From NCBI GenBank assembly GCA_028288305.1, contig JAQBOA010000077.1:1-47306 (forward strand): 47,306 nucleotides of DNA, given 5' to 3'. Source of the stretch: Mucilaginibacter sp. (GTDB lineage: Bacteria > Bacteroidota > Bacteroidia > Sphingobacteriales > Sphingobacteriaceae). The position numbers were made by a program, and so were the translations under genes. The notes under the pieces are model-generated. The model was not told the origin of the DNA. It was given only the letters and a program-made list of their open reading frames with translations, and searched no databases. This document shows positions 16,969 to 26,086 of this stretch, in pieces. Positions within the stretch are counted from its first letter, which is position 1, and each line of letters begins with the position of its first letter.

Positions 16969-17931
16969 ATGACATTAGTTGAAACAACGACCATTATTTT
17001 ATTTGCCTGGATAGCTTTTATGATAGCCTGGGAGCGCATTGCACCGTATCGTAAGGGTCTCCCATTTTTCAGGGAAGGATTTTGGATAGATTTAGTTTGG
17101 TATACGCTAATCCAAAGCTATTTTCTTAAGATACTCATTTTTAATTATATAATTGCACCCGTTCAGCATCACTATGCCTGGAATGGTGTAAAGTTTTTCC
17201 AAAGTTTGTCATTAACGGAACAGGTATTATTTTTTGTTTTTACTCACGATCTATATATCTACCTGTTTCATCGGTTTCAACATAGCAGTAAACTTTTCTG
17301 GCGTACTCATGAGGCTCATCACTCCGGTAAGGAGGTCGATTTTTTAGCAGGCTCACGATCCCATGCCTTAGAAATTATTATAAACCAAACTATTGAATTT
17401 GCCCCAATTATTATTTTGCTGGGGCCCGATTCACCGGTGGTGCCAATAAAAGCAATGCTTGATGCTATGTTTGGGATATTTATCCATGCCAACATTAATG
17501 TTAAATTAGGCAAGTTCAAATACTTTTTTAACTCGCCCGAGCTGCATTTATGGCATCATGCTAATTATAAGGAAGTGTTCCATGCTAATTTCTCCACTAA
17601 GTTTTCTATGTGGGATTATCTTTTCGGAACAATATATGATCCGGGACATAAACCAGGCGATCACCCCGAAAACTGGGGTTTATATTATGATTATCCTAAA
17701 GATTACTTTTTGCAACATGCATTTTCAGTAAAACGCTTTGATGAAAAGAACCTGTTAAAATACAAATGGTTTAAACATTACTATAACTTGAGGCCAAATC
17801 TAATCCAGGGAGCAGCAAAGCTATTTAAATTTAAAAAAAACGAATCTAAAGTTAACATACAACCCAAAGACACTTTATCCACCGAATTAATAGTTGCTGA
17901 TGCTGATGAAACCATCGTAAACTACAACTAA
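16969..17931 (+). CDS. Sterol desaturase/fatty acid hydroxylase family protein
   Basis: A 320-residue membrane protein with several N-terminal and central hydrophobic helices. It carries the eight-histidine di-iron signature of the fatty acid hydroxylase superfamily: H93-x7-H101 (HDLYIYLFHR), H114-x2-H117-H118 (HEAHH), H173, and H193-x2-H196-H197 (LHLWHH) with H205. The enzyme would hydroxylate or desaturate a lipid, using oxygen at the inner membrane. It follows the ulosonate-type cluster after a repeat-filled gap and may be independent or may modify the lipid part of the same glycoconjugate (inference). The last nine codons are also the start of a tandem repeat that continues past the stop. 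Confidence 0.85.
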   Translation: MTLVETTTIILFAWIAFMIAWERIAPYRKGLPFFREGFWIDLVWYTLIQSYFLKILIFNYIIAPVQHHYAWNGVKFFQSLSLTEQVLFFVFTHDLYIYLFHRFQHSSKLFWRTHEAHHSGKEVDFLAGSRSHALEIIINQTIEFAPIIILLGPDSPVVPIKAMLDAMFGIFIHANINVKLGKFKYFFNSPELHLWHHANYKEVFHANFSTKFSMWDYLFGTIYDPGHKPGDHPENWGLYYDYPKDYFLQHAFSVKRFDEKNLLKYKWFKHYYNLRPNLIQGAAKLFKFKKNESKVNIQPKDTLSTELIVADADETIVNYN

Positions 17932-18119
17932 AAATAAACAATAGTTTACGATAGCTTCATTGCTTTAAAAAAACAAATAATACCAATGAAAACCATTGTA
18001 AAAAACTATAACTAAAAATAAACAATGGTTTACGATAGCTTCATTGCCATTAAAAAACAAATAATACTGATGAAACAATAGTTTACGATAGCTTCACTGC
18101 TATAAAAACAAATAATACT
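17905..18119. repeat. Three tandem copies, beginning inside a coding 3' end
   Basis: Units run 17905-17984 (80 bp), 17985-18068 (84 bp) and 18069-18119 (51 bp, with an internal deletion). Each contains TTTACGATAGCTTCA followed by an A-rich stretch and AATAATAC. Unit 1 starts in the last codons of the hydroxylase gene and includes its stop. Within units 1 and 2 the first part (GATGAAACCATCGTAAAC and its variant) is a near reverse complement of the later GTTTACGATAGCTTCAT, so these copies can fold as a hairpin. Confidence 0.8.
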
Positions 18120-18161
18120 AGTGAAAATTTAATATCTTGCGACCGTTAATTTATCATTGTA

Positions 18162-18539
18162 TTGGCCTGGTTATATTTAATATTAGCAGCAACTTGTGAA
18201 ACCGCATGGACCTTTTGTTTAAAGTTCATGAAATTTAGTGATCTTAAAACATTACGGTTTATAAATTTTTACAGATGGCAGGGCGGCTTACCTGTCTTGA
18301 TCCCGTTTATAGGTTACATTTTATTTGGTTTAGCTAATATTTATTTATTCTCTTTGGCCATCAAACAACTACCTACTGCCATATCGTTTGCCGTTTGGAC
18401 CGCAACCACACTAATATTTATAAAAATAGCCGAACTGATATTTTTCAAACAAAATATTTCATTTGTCGAGATATTTTTTATGTTGCTTATAATGGCAGGT
18501 ATATTGGGTTTGAAGATCTACGCGGTGCAAGCTAAATGA
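18162..18539 (+). CDS. SMR-type small membrane transporter (EamA/EmrE-like)
   Basis: A 125-residue protein with four hydrophobic helices in the layout of small multidrug resistance proteins. The N-terminus MAWLYLILAATCETAWTF places a glutamate (E13) in helix 1, where EmrE has its essential E14. The middle helix LPTAISFAVWTATT matches the family's A-Y-A-V-W-x-G-x-G region but lacks the second glycine. The start is TTG; no ATG or GTG in frame gives a sensible N-terminus. It may export a cationic compound, or may belong to the lipid-linked sugar flippase branch (ArnE/F-like), which would suit its place behind a surface-sugar cluster. I cannot decide between these. Confidence 0.75.
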   Translation: MAWLYLILAATCETAWTFCLKFMKFSDLKTLRFINFYRWQGGLPVLIPFIGYILFGLANIYLFSLAIKQLPTAISFAVWTATTLIFIKIAELIFFKQNISFVEIFFMLLIMAGILGLKIYAVQAK

Positions 18540-18589
18540 GGCTATCCCAAAAGGCTATAATTGAAAATGTGTTTAAAATAATATTAGGT

Positions 18590-18674
18590 CTTTGTGTTCT
18601 TAGTGACTGCTTGGTGTCCTTAGTGGTAATTTTTTAACATAGAGGGCACTAAGAGTTTCACAAAGGGCACCAAG
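18590..18674. repeat. CTTTGTGTTCTTAGTG-type inverted repeat
   Basis: Left parts 18590-18605 and 18610-18621 pair with 18647-18665 and 18666-18674 as imperfect inverted repeats. The words CTTTGTGTTCTTAGTG and CACTAAGAGTTTCACAAAG are a recurring intergenic repeat type in Bacteroidota. It lies between two convergent genes and may help end transcription. Confidence 0.55.
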
Positions 18675-18749
18675 TTTTATCTTCCAAATATTTGGTTCAT
18701 AATTCTATTATCCGACTTTTGAGATAGCTTCTTTATATATTGATCACTA

Positions 18750-21482
18750 TTATTTATCATCCGAATCTTTCCCCGCTAATTTAGCAGGGTAATCCTTATT
18801 TCCTTTTGCCGCAAACCAAAGTATCCTATTCATTAAATCATCGTTACCTCCATCAATATGATCAAATTCCGGGCGCAATGAAATTTTCGCGTAATGTAAG
18901 GCAGCTCCCTTAAGTGATGATAATTTGGGTGTGATATTATCAAGAGGGATACGATTCTCCAGGTGCTGATAAGTATAATCTGTTGGCTTTTCGCTGAAAC
19001 AATTAAACATAGGCAATGCTGTAGCATCCATAATGTTCATAGGAGGGATACCTAAAATTTGCTCAATTGAACGGAGTAAACTTGTTTGATTATAATTTGT
19101 AGATATCGTTTTTCTTAACCGATTATAGGGGCTTATAATAAAACCGGTTGTGCGATAAGCGGAAACATGGTCCCAGCCTGCCTGCGAATCATCTTCGGTA
19201 ACAAAAATCACCGTGTTTTTCCAAAAGCGGCTTTTTGAAACAGCCTCTACTATACGCCCAAGTGCAAGGTCATTATCAGCTACCATTGCCTTTGGAACAG
19301 GTAAACCAGGACGGATACCCTGGGTATGATCTGCTGAAAGGGCCATAACCATTAATTGGGGCAACTGGTCGCCAGGCTTGTTTTCATAATCTTTTAGTTC
19401 ACCAATAAATGCTGATGCCCGCAATTGATCTGTAATTTTAAGTTCATCAGAGGCTGGATAATTTTGAGAAAGCATGGGCCTTACCCGCGATATGGTGCTG
19501 GTATTATAAAACTCAAGTTTTTTACCCGCTTTATACATATTGTAAGTATCCGTCCAGCTTATTTTGTCATCATAATTCGGAGTGGATGCTTCTCCATAAA
19601 TTCTTACTGTTTTTCCATGGTCGGCAGCATTATTCCAAATGAACCCATTTTTGTCATAAACTAAAGCATCTTCCTGTACATGCGGATAACTGCGGAACCA
19701 TGCCCTAACCATTTTTTCAACATAATCAGTTACCATTCCGGCGTCAGTCCATTGATGGCCTTCTGCAGAACATTTTCCTGAAGCATAATAGTTATCCAGT
19801 AATAAAAAATCTTTGGCCAGTTTGTGCTGGTTTGGCGTAATGCTATCACCATATATGCACAATTGGCTTGCACCATTACCTTCGGGCATATCGCCCAAAA
19901 CCTGGTCGTAAGTGCGGTTTTCCTTTATAATGTACAATACATGATTAAATACCGAAGGCTCACCAATACGTTCGGGCATAGGCCGGGGAGCAACATTTTT
20001 ACGTGGAAGCAATTGCGCTATTGCTTCCCTGAAAGTAAAATTGAGGTCCATTACACGCTTTGTATATTGATTTAACAAAGCAGTACCTGGTAGTGGGATA
20101 ATGGATACCGTTGCTTTTTGATGATGAGAGTTGTAAGCATTAAACGAAGGCAAATCATCAGATTTTGTGCCTTTTGGAAATACCTCAAGACTACTTACAC
20201 GGGCTCCCTCACCTTCAAGATTGGTAACAAATAGATTATTCTTATCAATTGCAAGCCCGCCGGGATAGGCTTCGGTAGGAATAAAACCTATTATTTCATT
20301 TTTTCCTGCTCCTTTAGCGGAAGCATTTACGCCCAGTTTTATAACTGCTACAGCATTATCCATACCGTTCGCTACATATAATATTGTCCCGTCTGCATTA
20401 ATTGCAAGCGCATTTGGTGTATCGCCTATAAAGCTTTTTTTACCCTCAATTAATTTAACCGGTATAATATCTCCATTTTGAAGGTTAGCAGTATTGATTA
20501 CAGAAATGTAATCGCTGTTACCATTTGCAACATAAACATATTTTTCGTCAGGGCTGCTGATCACTGCATTTGGATGTAATCCAACCGAAATTTCCTTAAT
20601 TACTTTTCCTGTACTGGGTTCAAAAACAGAAACAGTTCCCTGTGATGTTGCGCCGGTTTTAGGATCAATATACGTTTTGCCATAAGGTACACCAGCAGTT
20701 TCCTTATTTAAGGTATCGGTTGGTTGTGGTCCGGCCCAGTTACTTACAAAAATTTTATTTTGTGCTATAGTGATACCATATGGAGCAACTCCGGTTTGTT
20801 TTGTCCAAACTGTTGAGTTATCATTCAGGTTTATTTTAACCAGCTCATCATTGCCATTTAAAACTACATACAAATAATTAACTCCGTTTTCATTATTTAT
20901 AGCCAGGTCATTTGGCAGGGCCAAAGGTGAAGGGCTTTTGGGGTTAAAATTAAAACTGTTTTTAATAGCTATTTTTTTTCCATCCCAAACAGCCTGTAAA
21001 ACTACAGAATTGGAATTGCGGCTTTTACTAACTGCAGCGCTCCAAAAAATCTGTGTTTCATTATTTGTCACTAAAACTTTAAGGCCTGAGTAAGTACTCA
21101 TCAGCCCTTTAAACTTTTGGTCATCATTATAGGCCCATCTGTTAACAACAACCTTCTTTTGAGTATCTATGAGTGCAATTCCATAGCGGTCTTCTACAGC
21201 TAATAAGGGGGTGCCAGGGATTAGTTTAACATCCATGCTATGATTTTCGTCTCCCGGATCGCCAAATGAAATTACTTTCCCGGCAGGGTCAATTAACCGG
21301 TTGTATGGCATTAAAACCGGTAATATGTTATTTGCAAGCGTGCTATCATCATAAGTACTATGCATATTAACTTGCTCATTTTCTGAAATATTCTTTTTAC
21401 TGGTTGCTGTATGGCAGCCTGTAAATAAAACGGCAAACAATGCAATGATGCCGACGTAATAAAATGAGTTGCTTTTTTTCAT
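18750..21482 (-). CDS. YncE-like beta-propeller/phosphoesterase lipoprotein
   Basis: A lipoprotein of 910 residues. The start is set at 21482, six codons inside the longest frame, because this places a lipobox (LFTGC, Cys 23) directly after one hydrophobic helix. The N-terminal half is a YVTN-type beta-propeller (SPDEKYVYVANGNSDYISVI, NADGTILYVANGMDNAVAVI). From about residue 500 the PF04185 phosphoesterase domain follows, with IIKENRTYDQVLGDMPEG holding the metal-binding Glu/Asn/Thr and VTEDDSQAGWDHV near the end. Relatives are acid phosphatases and phospholipase C enzymes. It would sit on the outer membrane or in the periplasm and release phosphate from an organic ester. A TonB receptor and a beta-helix lipoprotein lie upstream on the same strand. 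Confidence 0.87.
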   Translation of the reverse strand: MKKSNSFYYVGIIALFAVLFTGCHTATSKKNISENEQVNMHSTYDDSTLANNILPVLMPYNRLIDPAGKVISFGDPGDENHSMDVKLIPGTPLLAVEDRYGIALIDTQKKVVVNRWAYNDDQKFKGLMSTYSGLKVLVTNNETQIFWSAAVSKSRNSNSVVLQAVWDGKKIAIKNSFNFNPKSPSPLALPNDLAINNENGVNYLYVVLNGNDELVKINLNDNSTVWTKQTGVAPYGITIAQNKIFVSNWAGPQPTDTLNKETAGVPYGKTYIDPKTGATSQGTVSVFEPSTGKVIKEISVGLHPNAVISSPDEKYVYVANGNSDYISVINTANLQNGDIIPVKLIEGKKSFIGDTPNALAINADGTILYVANGMDNAVAVIKLGVNASAKGAGKNEIIGFIPTEAYPGGLAIDKNNLFVTNLEGEGARVSSLEVFPKGTKSDDLPSFNAYNSHHQKATVSIIPLPGTALLNQYTKRVMDLNFTFREAIAQLLPRKNVAPRPMPERIGEPSVFNHVLYIIKENRTYDQVLGDMPEGNGASQLCIYGDSITPNQHKLAKDFLLLDNYYASGKCSAEGHQWTDAGMVTDYVEKMVRAWFRSYPHVQEDALVYDKNGFIWNNAADHGKTVRIYGEASTPNYDDKISWTDTYNMYKAGKKLEFYNTSTISRVRPMLSQNYPASDELKITDQLRASAFIGELKDYENKPGDQLPQLMVMALSADHTQGIRPGLPVPKAMVADNDLALGRIVEAVSKSRFWKNTVIFVTEDDSQAGWDHVSAYRTTGFIISPYNRLRKTISTNYNQTSLLRSIEQILGIPPMNIMDATALPMFNCFSEKPTDYTYQHLENRIPLDNITPKLSSLKGAALHYAKISLRPEFDHIDGGNDDLMNRILWFAAKGNKDYPAKLAGKDSDDK

Positions 21483-21580
21483 GACGATGTTTTTTAACAA
21501 CAGAGTAATAGATAAAGCGAAAGTACTAATGGTGCTTTACCAATAAAACTATATAAAGTTAATTATTAATATATAAATAA

Positions 21581-21614
21581 ATAAGCAGGGTAACATTAGT
21601 GCTACCCTGCTTAT
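21581..21614 (-). terminator. Rho-independent terminator after the beta-helix gene
   Basis: A perfect 12-bp stem (21581-21592 with 21603-21614) and a 10-base loop. On the minus strand it is followed by a T-rich run (TTTATTTATATATT). It lies 23 bp past the stop of the beta-helix lipoprotein gene, so the receptor and beta-helix genes end here and the phosphoesterase gene has its own promoter or depends on read-through. Confidence 0.8.
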
Positions 21615-21637
21615 CATGTTCTTTGTGTTACTAAATT

Positions 21638-22867
21638 TTAGTGTTTGTTGCCTTTACCATCGCTGGTGTAAGCACCCATATCTGCATTATAAGCAGGGTT
21701 TCCATGTCCTATTGCTGGTGAACCAGCTTTTAAATGAAAATCGTCGTTGTTAGGAGCCCCATTAGCATTCAAAAACGAACCGTCAAAGCTTACAAACAGT
21801 GGGTCAGCGTTTCCAACAGCTGTAGAAATAATATCTGTTGATTGCGGAACACCAATTGAACCGGCAGGATAATAACCGGCTCTTAAATTAACTGTAATGG
21901 CTGGCCCAGGAATGGCTGCTGTTAACGGTGTATTATCTACAAAAGTATCCGCGGTTGAATAAAATAAATTGTATCCGTACTTAACATTTCCGGCACCGTC
22001 ATCAGTAAATATTTCTAAGCCATGGTAGCAGTTTACAATGATATTGTTATATATGTTACCTTTTGCACTTACACCTGCAGAAACTCCTCGGCCTGGTTCA
22101 GCAGCACCTCTTCTCCATCCGTTCGAAACCAATGTGTTGTTATATACGTCAACATTGGTTAGCGCGGTTGACACAACAGTAGCGGTTTCTAACTTTATGC
22201 CTGAACCTGCCTGGCTAAATATCACGTTATAGGCAACGGTACCTGTTGCACCGGTCTTAATATTAATTGCCTCACCATCGGTACTACCTTCAGATTGAAT
22301 AGTGTTTCTTAAAATGGTGATTTTTGCACCGCCAAATAAGCTTATACCATCATCCTGGCCATTCTCAAACCAGCTGTCTTCTATATCAACATTTATAGGC
22401 TTGCTTATAACAAAACTTCTTCTTGCTCCACCTGTATTATCTGGTCCGCCGGTATTAAATACTTTAGTCCATTTAACAGTTACCGCCTGAGCGCTATCAC
22501 AGGCAAAACCACCCCATGAGCCTGGTTTGTGGGAATCCGAATCAAAGGTTACTGGGTTTGCTTGTGTTCCCAAAGACTGAAATACCCCCTGTATTTTAAA
22601 TTGGGAGTTGTTTGTTACAACGATATTAGCGCCTGGTTGAGCCAATAACGTGTCACCTGGTTTAACATTTATATCTGCTGTAACGGTATAAGTTGAACCC
22701 GTTAACAGTGTTCCTTTTACGAAACCGCTAATATTGCCTGCTGTAATCGGATGTGAAGGTGGCAACACCGGCTTTATAACGCCTGTGGTATCCTTCTTTG
22801 AGCAGGAAGCCATTGTAGCCACTAAAGCAATAGCGGCTATCCAGAATGAGGTTTGTTTTGTTTTCAT
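21638..22867 (-). CDS. Right-handed beta-helix lipoprotein
   Basis: A 409-residue lipoprotein with lipobox ATMASC (Cys 22) after an N-terminal helix. The body is a series of short repeats with N/D-rich turns, such as ILRNTIQSEGSTDGEAINIK, AYNVIFSQAGSGIKLE, VYNNTLVSNGW and IYNNIIVNCYHGLEIF, the pattern of parallel beta-helix proteins (pectate-lyase-like). No catalytic residues of a polysaccharide lyase could be identified. The gene starts 24 bp after the stop of the TonB receptor gene, so the two form an operon, and the protein may bind or process the receptor's ligand at the cell surface. It is followed by a clear terminator. Confidence 0.8.
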   Translation of the reverse strand: MKTKQTSFWIAAIALVATMASCSKKDTTGVIKPVLPPSHPITAGNISGFVKGTLLTGSTYTVTADINVKPGDTLLAQPGANIVVTNNSQFKIQGVFQSLGTQANPVTFDSDSHKPGSWGGFACDSAQAVTVKWTKVFNTGGPDNTGGARRSFVISKPINVDIEDSWFENGQDDGISLFGGAKITILRNTIQSEGSTDGEAINIKTGATGTVAYNVIFSQAGSGIKLETATVVSTALTNVDVYNNTLVSNGWRRGAAEPGRGVSAGVSAKGNIYNNIIVNCYHGLEIFTDDGAGNVKYGYNLFYSTADTFVDNTPLTAAIPGPAITVNLRAGYYPAGSIGVPQSTDIISTAVGNADPLFVSFDGSFLNANGAPNNDDFHLKAGSPAIGHGNPAYNADMGAYTSDGKGNKH

Positions 22868-22891
22868 TTTGATAAATTTTAATTTTTGTTT

Positions 22892-25597
22892 TTAATAATT
22901 GTAGCGCATACCCACAAGGTAGGTTGCCTTGGTTATTTCATTGCCGTTTTGGAAGTTGTGCAATACAACTGTTGTATGTGTATTTAAAAGGTTATTCATT
23001 TTGGTGAATATGGTAAAGTGTTTACTTATACCTTTATCAGCGGAAAATGCCAGGACAGACATCGGTTGTTGTATATAATTGTCTCCATTATCAGGATAAA
23101 TACCAACCAATGTTTTGCCTAAATATTGAAAAGCTACTTGTGCATTAATTTTTGCGGCTTTGTTTCTATATAAAAAAGACACATTAAGATCGTGTACAGA
23201 AGCACCTGTTAACATTCCATTTTCAAGCACCCTTGCCTGTGGATTGAGTCTGTCAATTTTCATCCTTGATACATCTGAATAATTATATGCGTAGTTACCA
23301 CTAAGTCCAAAATCACCAATAAACTTTGTAAAAGCCACTTCAATCCCTGCTACTTTTGCACTAATAGCGTTGACTGGTTGAATTACACTGCTATTATTAA
23401 CGTATGCATATTCAATAGGATTAGTTAATTGCTTATAATAGGTACCAATAAAAATCTGCTCATCTGCTTTTGGAAAAAGCTCGTACCTTAAATCATAATT
23501 ATTTGCAGTTGTGTGTTTTAAACCGGGGTTACCCAGTCTTGTTACCCCGTTAGAATTAGGGGGGCTGGTAGGAACCAGTTCAAAATAAGAAGGCCGGGCT
23601 ATTGATGCGTTGTAACTCAACCTCAAATTAGTTATTTCGCTTAACTTATATTTAAAACTGATACTGGGCAATATGTCGGTGTAGTTTTTGGTTATCTCAT
23701 TGGCGTTTGTACTATCTTGTATTACATGGATATTCTGCGAGGTAGTTTCGCTTCTTACCCCTCCAAAAATTTCTAATCTTGGCAATGCAACTTTAAACTG
23801 GCCATAATAAGCGGTAACATTCTCAAAAGCGGTGTAATTATTTACGTTATATGTACCTGCTCCGTAGATGTTATAAACATTCCATTGTGCTGAATAAACA
23901 TCGGTAAAAATAGATTTACCACCGGCTGTGGTTGCATCAGGTCGTAATATATATAAATCCTCGTAATTATACCTGGTTTTATGGCGGTATAAACCACCGG
24001 CTTTTATTTCGATGAGTGCATTTTTTACCTTTGTTTTGTACGTAACATTTCCGGCACCATCAATATCCTTATCGTTATTATGTGACCATGTACGATTAAT
24101 GTTATCAAAATATTCCGGAGTTTTTGTAAAACCGGTAGCAGGAGCGTAAGAAATTGCTATATTGGAATTGATCGCCGCTTGGTCAGGAGTCCTTACAAAA
24201 GCATCAGAGAATGCACCGTACCAGTCAAACAGCCAATGTTCACCCAACACGTGGTTACCCGATAACTTCAAATTTTCAATGTATTGGTTAGTGGTTGTAG
24301 ATTGCCTGGTAATAGATACCGGCCCGGTGCCGGGAACGGTCCTGCCGCCATTACCTCCCCTAATAGATGTATCCGCGTTGAATAAAGCCTCTTCAATGCG
24401 CGAATACAGGAAAACGTTGTCCAACATGATCTTATTTCTGTCATTTATCTTATAGTCAAAATGAGTGATCAGGTTATTCAGGATTTGCCTGCTAGATATG
24501 GCGCGGTTATAAATATCATTTATAACCGGCCGTTTATCCGGATCATTAGGATCAGCGTTTCCAATATTACCTTCAGTGTTTGAACCGAAGTAATTATTTT
24601 GATAGCTGTTGCCTATTATAAAACCAAGTTTACCTTTTAAAAATCTTTCACCATAACTTACTGTAAAGGTCTCTGAAGGCGGGGCCTGGATATTTTTAAA
24701 GTCAAGGTTCGACCTGGTAAAATCCCCCGGCTGGGCTGCATAAGTTGGCCCATTCATTTCAGAAGGGCTGTATTTATTTATATTAGCCTTTGAGAAATCA
24801 ACAAATTTTCTGTCAATAAAAAGCTGCTCATATCCAATAGAGCTGGTTGCAGAAATTTCTCTTTTCTCGGGAGCGTCTTTAAAAACCATGTTTACCGTTC
24901 CTCCAATAGCGTCGGCTTCCATTTCCGGGGTTAATGTTTTGTCAACTTCAATCCTGGCTAACAAATCTGATGGTACTACACTTAAGGACACCAATCTGGT
25001 CTTGTTATCAGGGCTAGCTATCTGTATCCCGTTTATTAAAGTGTTATTATAGCGTGGTTCCAGTCCCCTTATAATTGCAAAAGCATCATCTCCGCCTGCG
25101 TTACGTTGAATGGTAACACCTGAAACTCGCTGTAATACATTGGCCGCATTTATATCAGGTGATTTGGCAATGGCCTGCGCGCTGACAACGTTTTTTATAT
25201 TATTGGAGTTTTTTTCATTTGACCTTGAGGCAGCTTCCGTTTCTGAAGCAAGCCGGCCAACAACATCAACATTTTGTAAAAGCTCCGAACTTGAAACAAT
25301 AGAAATATTTAAGGTTAGTTCCTGGTTTGGTGCAAGGGTTATTTGTTTCTCATATAAGGTATAGCCAATATACTTTACATTAATTTTGTAACTGCCTGGT
25401 TTAATGTTTGTAACAGTGTATGCACCATTTGCATCAGTTGATGAGCCAAGTTCCGTCCCTGCAAAATGAACGTTTGCTCCAACAAGCTTTTCGCCGGTTT
25501 TTGAATCTGTTATCACCCCTTTTATTGATGACGTTTGGGCTATTGCAACAGTGCCAAGGAATATAAAAAAAGCTATTAAGTAAAGTTTAAAATTCAT
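22892..25597 (-). CDS. TonB-dependent outer membrane receptor
   Basis: A 901-residue outer membrane receptor. A signal peptide (ending near AIAQ, residue 21) is followed by a carboxypeptidase-regulatory-like beta-sandwich (SIKGVITDSKTGEKLVGANV, about 24-105), a plug domain (about 135-245, with VLQRVSGVTIQR and IIRGLEPRYNNTLINGI) and a beta-barrel ending in the aromatic tail YLVGMRYNY. The type is the CirA/FecA-like receptor without a SusD partner. It would take up a ligand with energy from TonB/ExbBD. The next genes encode a beta-helix lipoprotein and a phosphoesterase lipoprotein, which suggests a phosphorylated substrate or freed phosphate (inference). A near-perfect inverted repeat lies just before the start. 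Confidence 0.9.
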   Translation of the reverse strand: MNFKLYLIAFFIFLGTVAIAQTSSIKGVITDSKTGEKLVGANVHFAGTELGSSTDANGAYTVTNIKPGSYKINVKYIGYTLYEKQITLAPNQELTLNISIVSSSELLQNVDVVGRLASETEAASRSNEKNSNNIKNVVSAQAIAKSPDINAANVLQRVSGVTIQRNAGGDDAFAIIRGLEPRYNNTLINGIQIASPDNKTRLVSLSVVPSDLLARIEVDKTLTPEMEADAIGGTVNMVFKDAPEKREISATSSIGYEQLFIDRKFVDFSKANINKYSPSEMNGPTYAAQPGDFTRSNLDFKNIQAPPSETFTVSYGERFLKGKLGFIIGNSYQNNYFGSNTEGNIGNADPNDPDKRPVINDIYNRAISSRQILNNLITHFDYKINDRNKIMLDNVFLYSRIEEALFNADTSIRGGNGGRTVPGTGPVSITRQSTTTNQYIENLKLSGNHVLGEHWLFDWYGAFSDAFVRTPDQAAINSNIAISYAPATGFTKTPEYFDNINRTWSHNNDKDIDGAGNVTYKTKVKNALIEIKAGGLYRHKTRYNYEDLYILRPDATTAGGKSIFTDVYSAQWNVYNIYGAGTYNVNNYTAFENVTAYYGQFKVALPRLEIFGGVRSETTSQNIHVIQDSTNANEITKNYTDILPSISFKYKLSEITNLRLSYNASIARPSYFELVPTSPPNSNGVTRLGNPGLKHTTANNYDLRYELFPKADEQIFIGTYYKQLTNPIEYAYVNNSSVIQPVNAISAKVAGIEVAFTKFIGDFGLSGNYAYNYSDVSRMKIDRLNPQARVLENGMLTGASVHDLNVSFLYRNKAAKINAQVAFQYLGKTLVGIYPDNGDNYIQQPMSVLAFSADKGISKHFTIFTKMNNLLNTHTTVVLHNFQNGNEITKATYLVGMRYNY

Positions 25598-26086
25598 AGA
25601 AAGTACGGTTGTGAATCAAAAAACCCGTCCAATTTTGGAGGAATTCTGGATTTTTTGGCAGAAATCCTATACTTAATTGATTCATAACCGTAGCTTAATA
25701 TTGAGTAAATTTCCCTTTACAAATCCAACAAAAACGAAATGAAAATTTAATATTAATTTAACGGAAAAAATGGCCGTATACATTAAAAATTGAGTACAAT
25801 TATCCGCGACAAGCAAAATTTATATCTTGCTTTTGATAAATTATCATGCATTCAAACAGCAAAGGGTGAGAATTTAAAACTGATTAATGCTATATATGGT
25901 ATAGCAAATTCATTCAGGCAAAATGTTTACATTATTGAAGCGGGACGGCTTCAAAATGCGGTCAGATAATATGCCAACGGAAATATGTAAAAGAAACATT
26001 ACTTATTCCCGATGGCTACCTTTAAGACTTAAGTCAATTTAGTCTTAAGTAAAGTAACCAGACTTCAGACTTAGGTAAGGCCTAAA
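25598..26086. other. Intergenic region with an inverted pair and AGTCT repeats
   Basis: This 489-bp stretch precedes the TonB receptor operon. Bases 25605-25619 and 25677-25691 are inverted copies matching at 14 of 15 positions, close to the receptor start. The part from 26021 to 26073 is an AGTCTTAAG-type repeat near the 3' end of the pepsin-like gene. The middle has only a weak TTG-started frame (25790-25939) that I do not accept as a gene. Confidence 0.5.
25605..25691. repeat. Inverted repeat upstream of the TonB receptor
   Basis: Arms 25605-25619 and 25677-25691 match in inverted orientation at 14 of 15 positions. The first arm is only 8 bp before the receptor's ATG, so it would lie in the leader of the mRNA and could fold over the ribosome entry region, or serve as a binding site for a dimeric regulator. 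Confidence 0.5.

Noticed and set aside
25790..25939. Small TTG-started reading frame of 49 codons before the TonB receptor operon
   Set aside because: It has no ribosome-binding site or family similarity that I can see, starts with a rare codon, and lies in an AT-rich region with repeat pieces.
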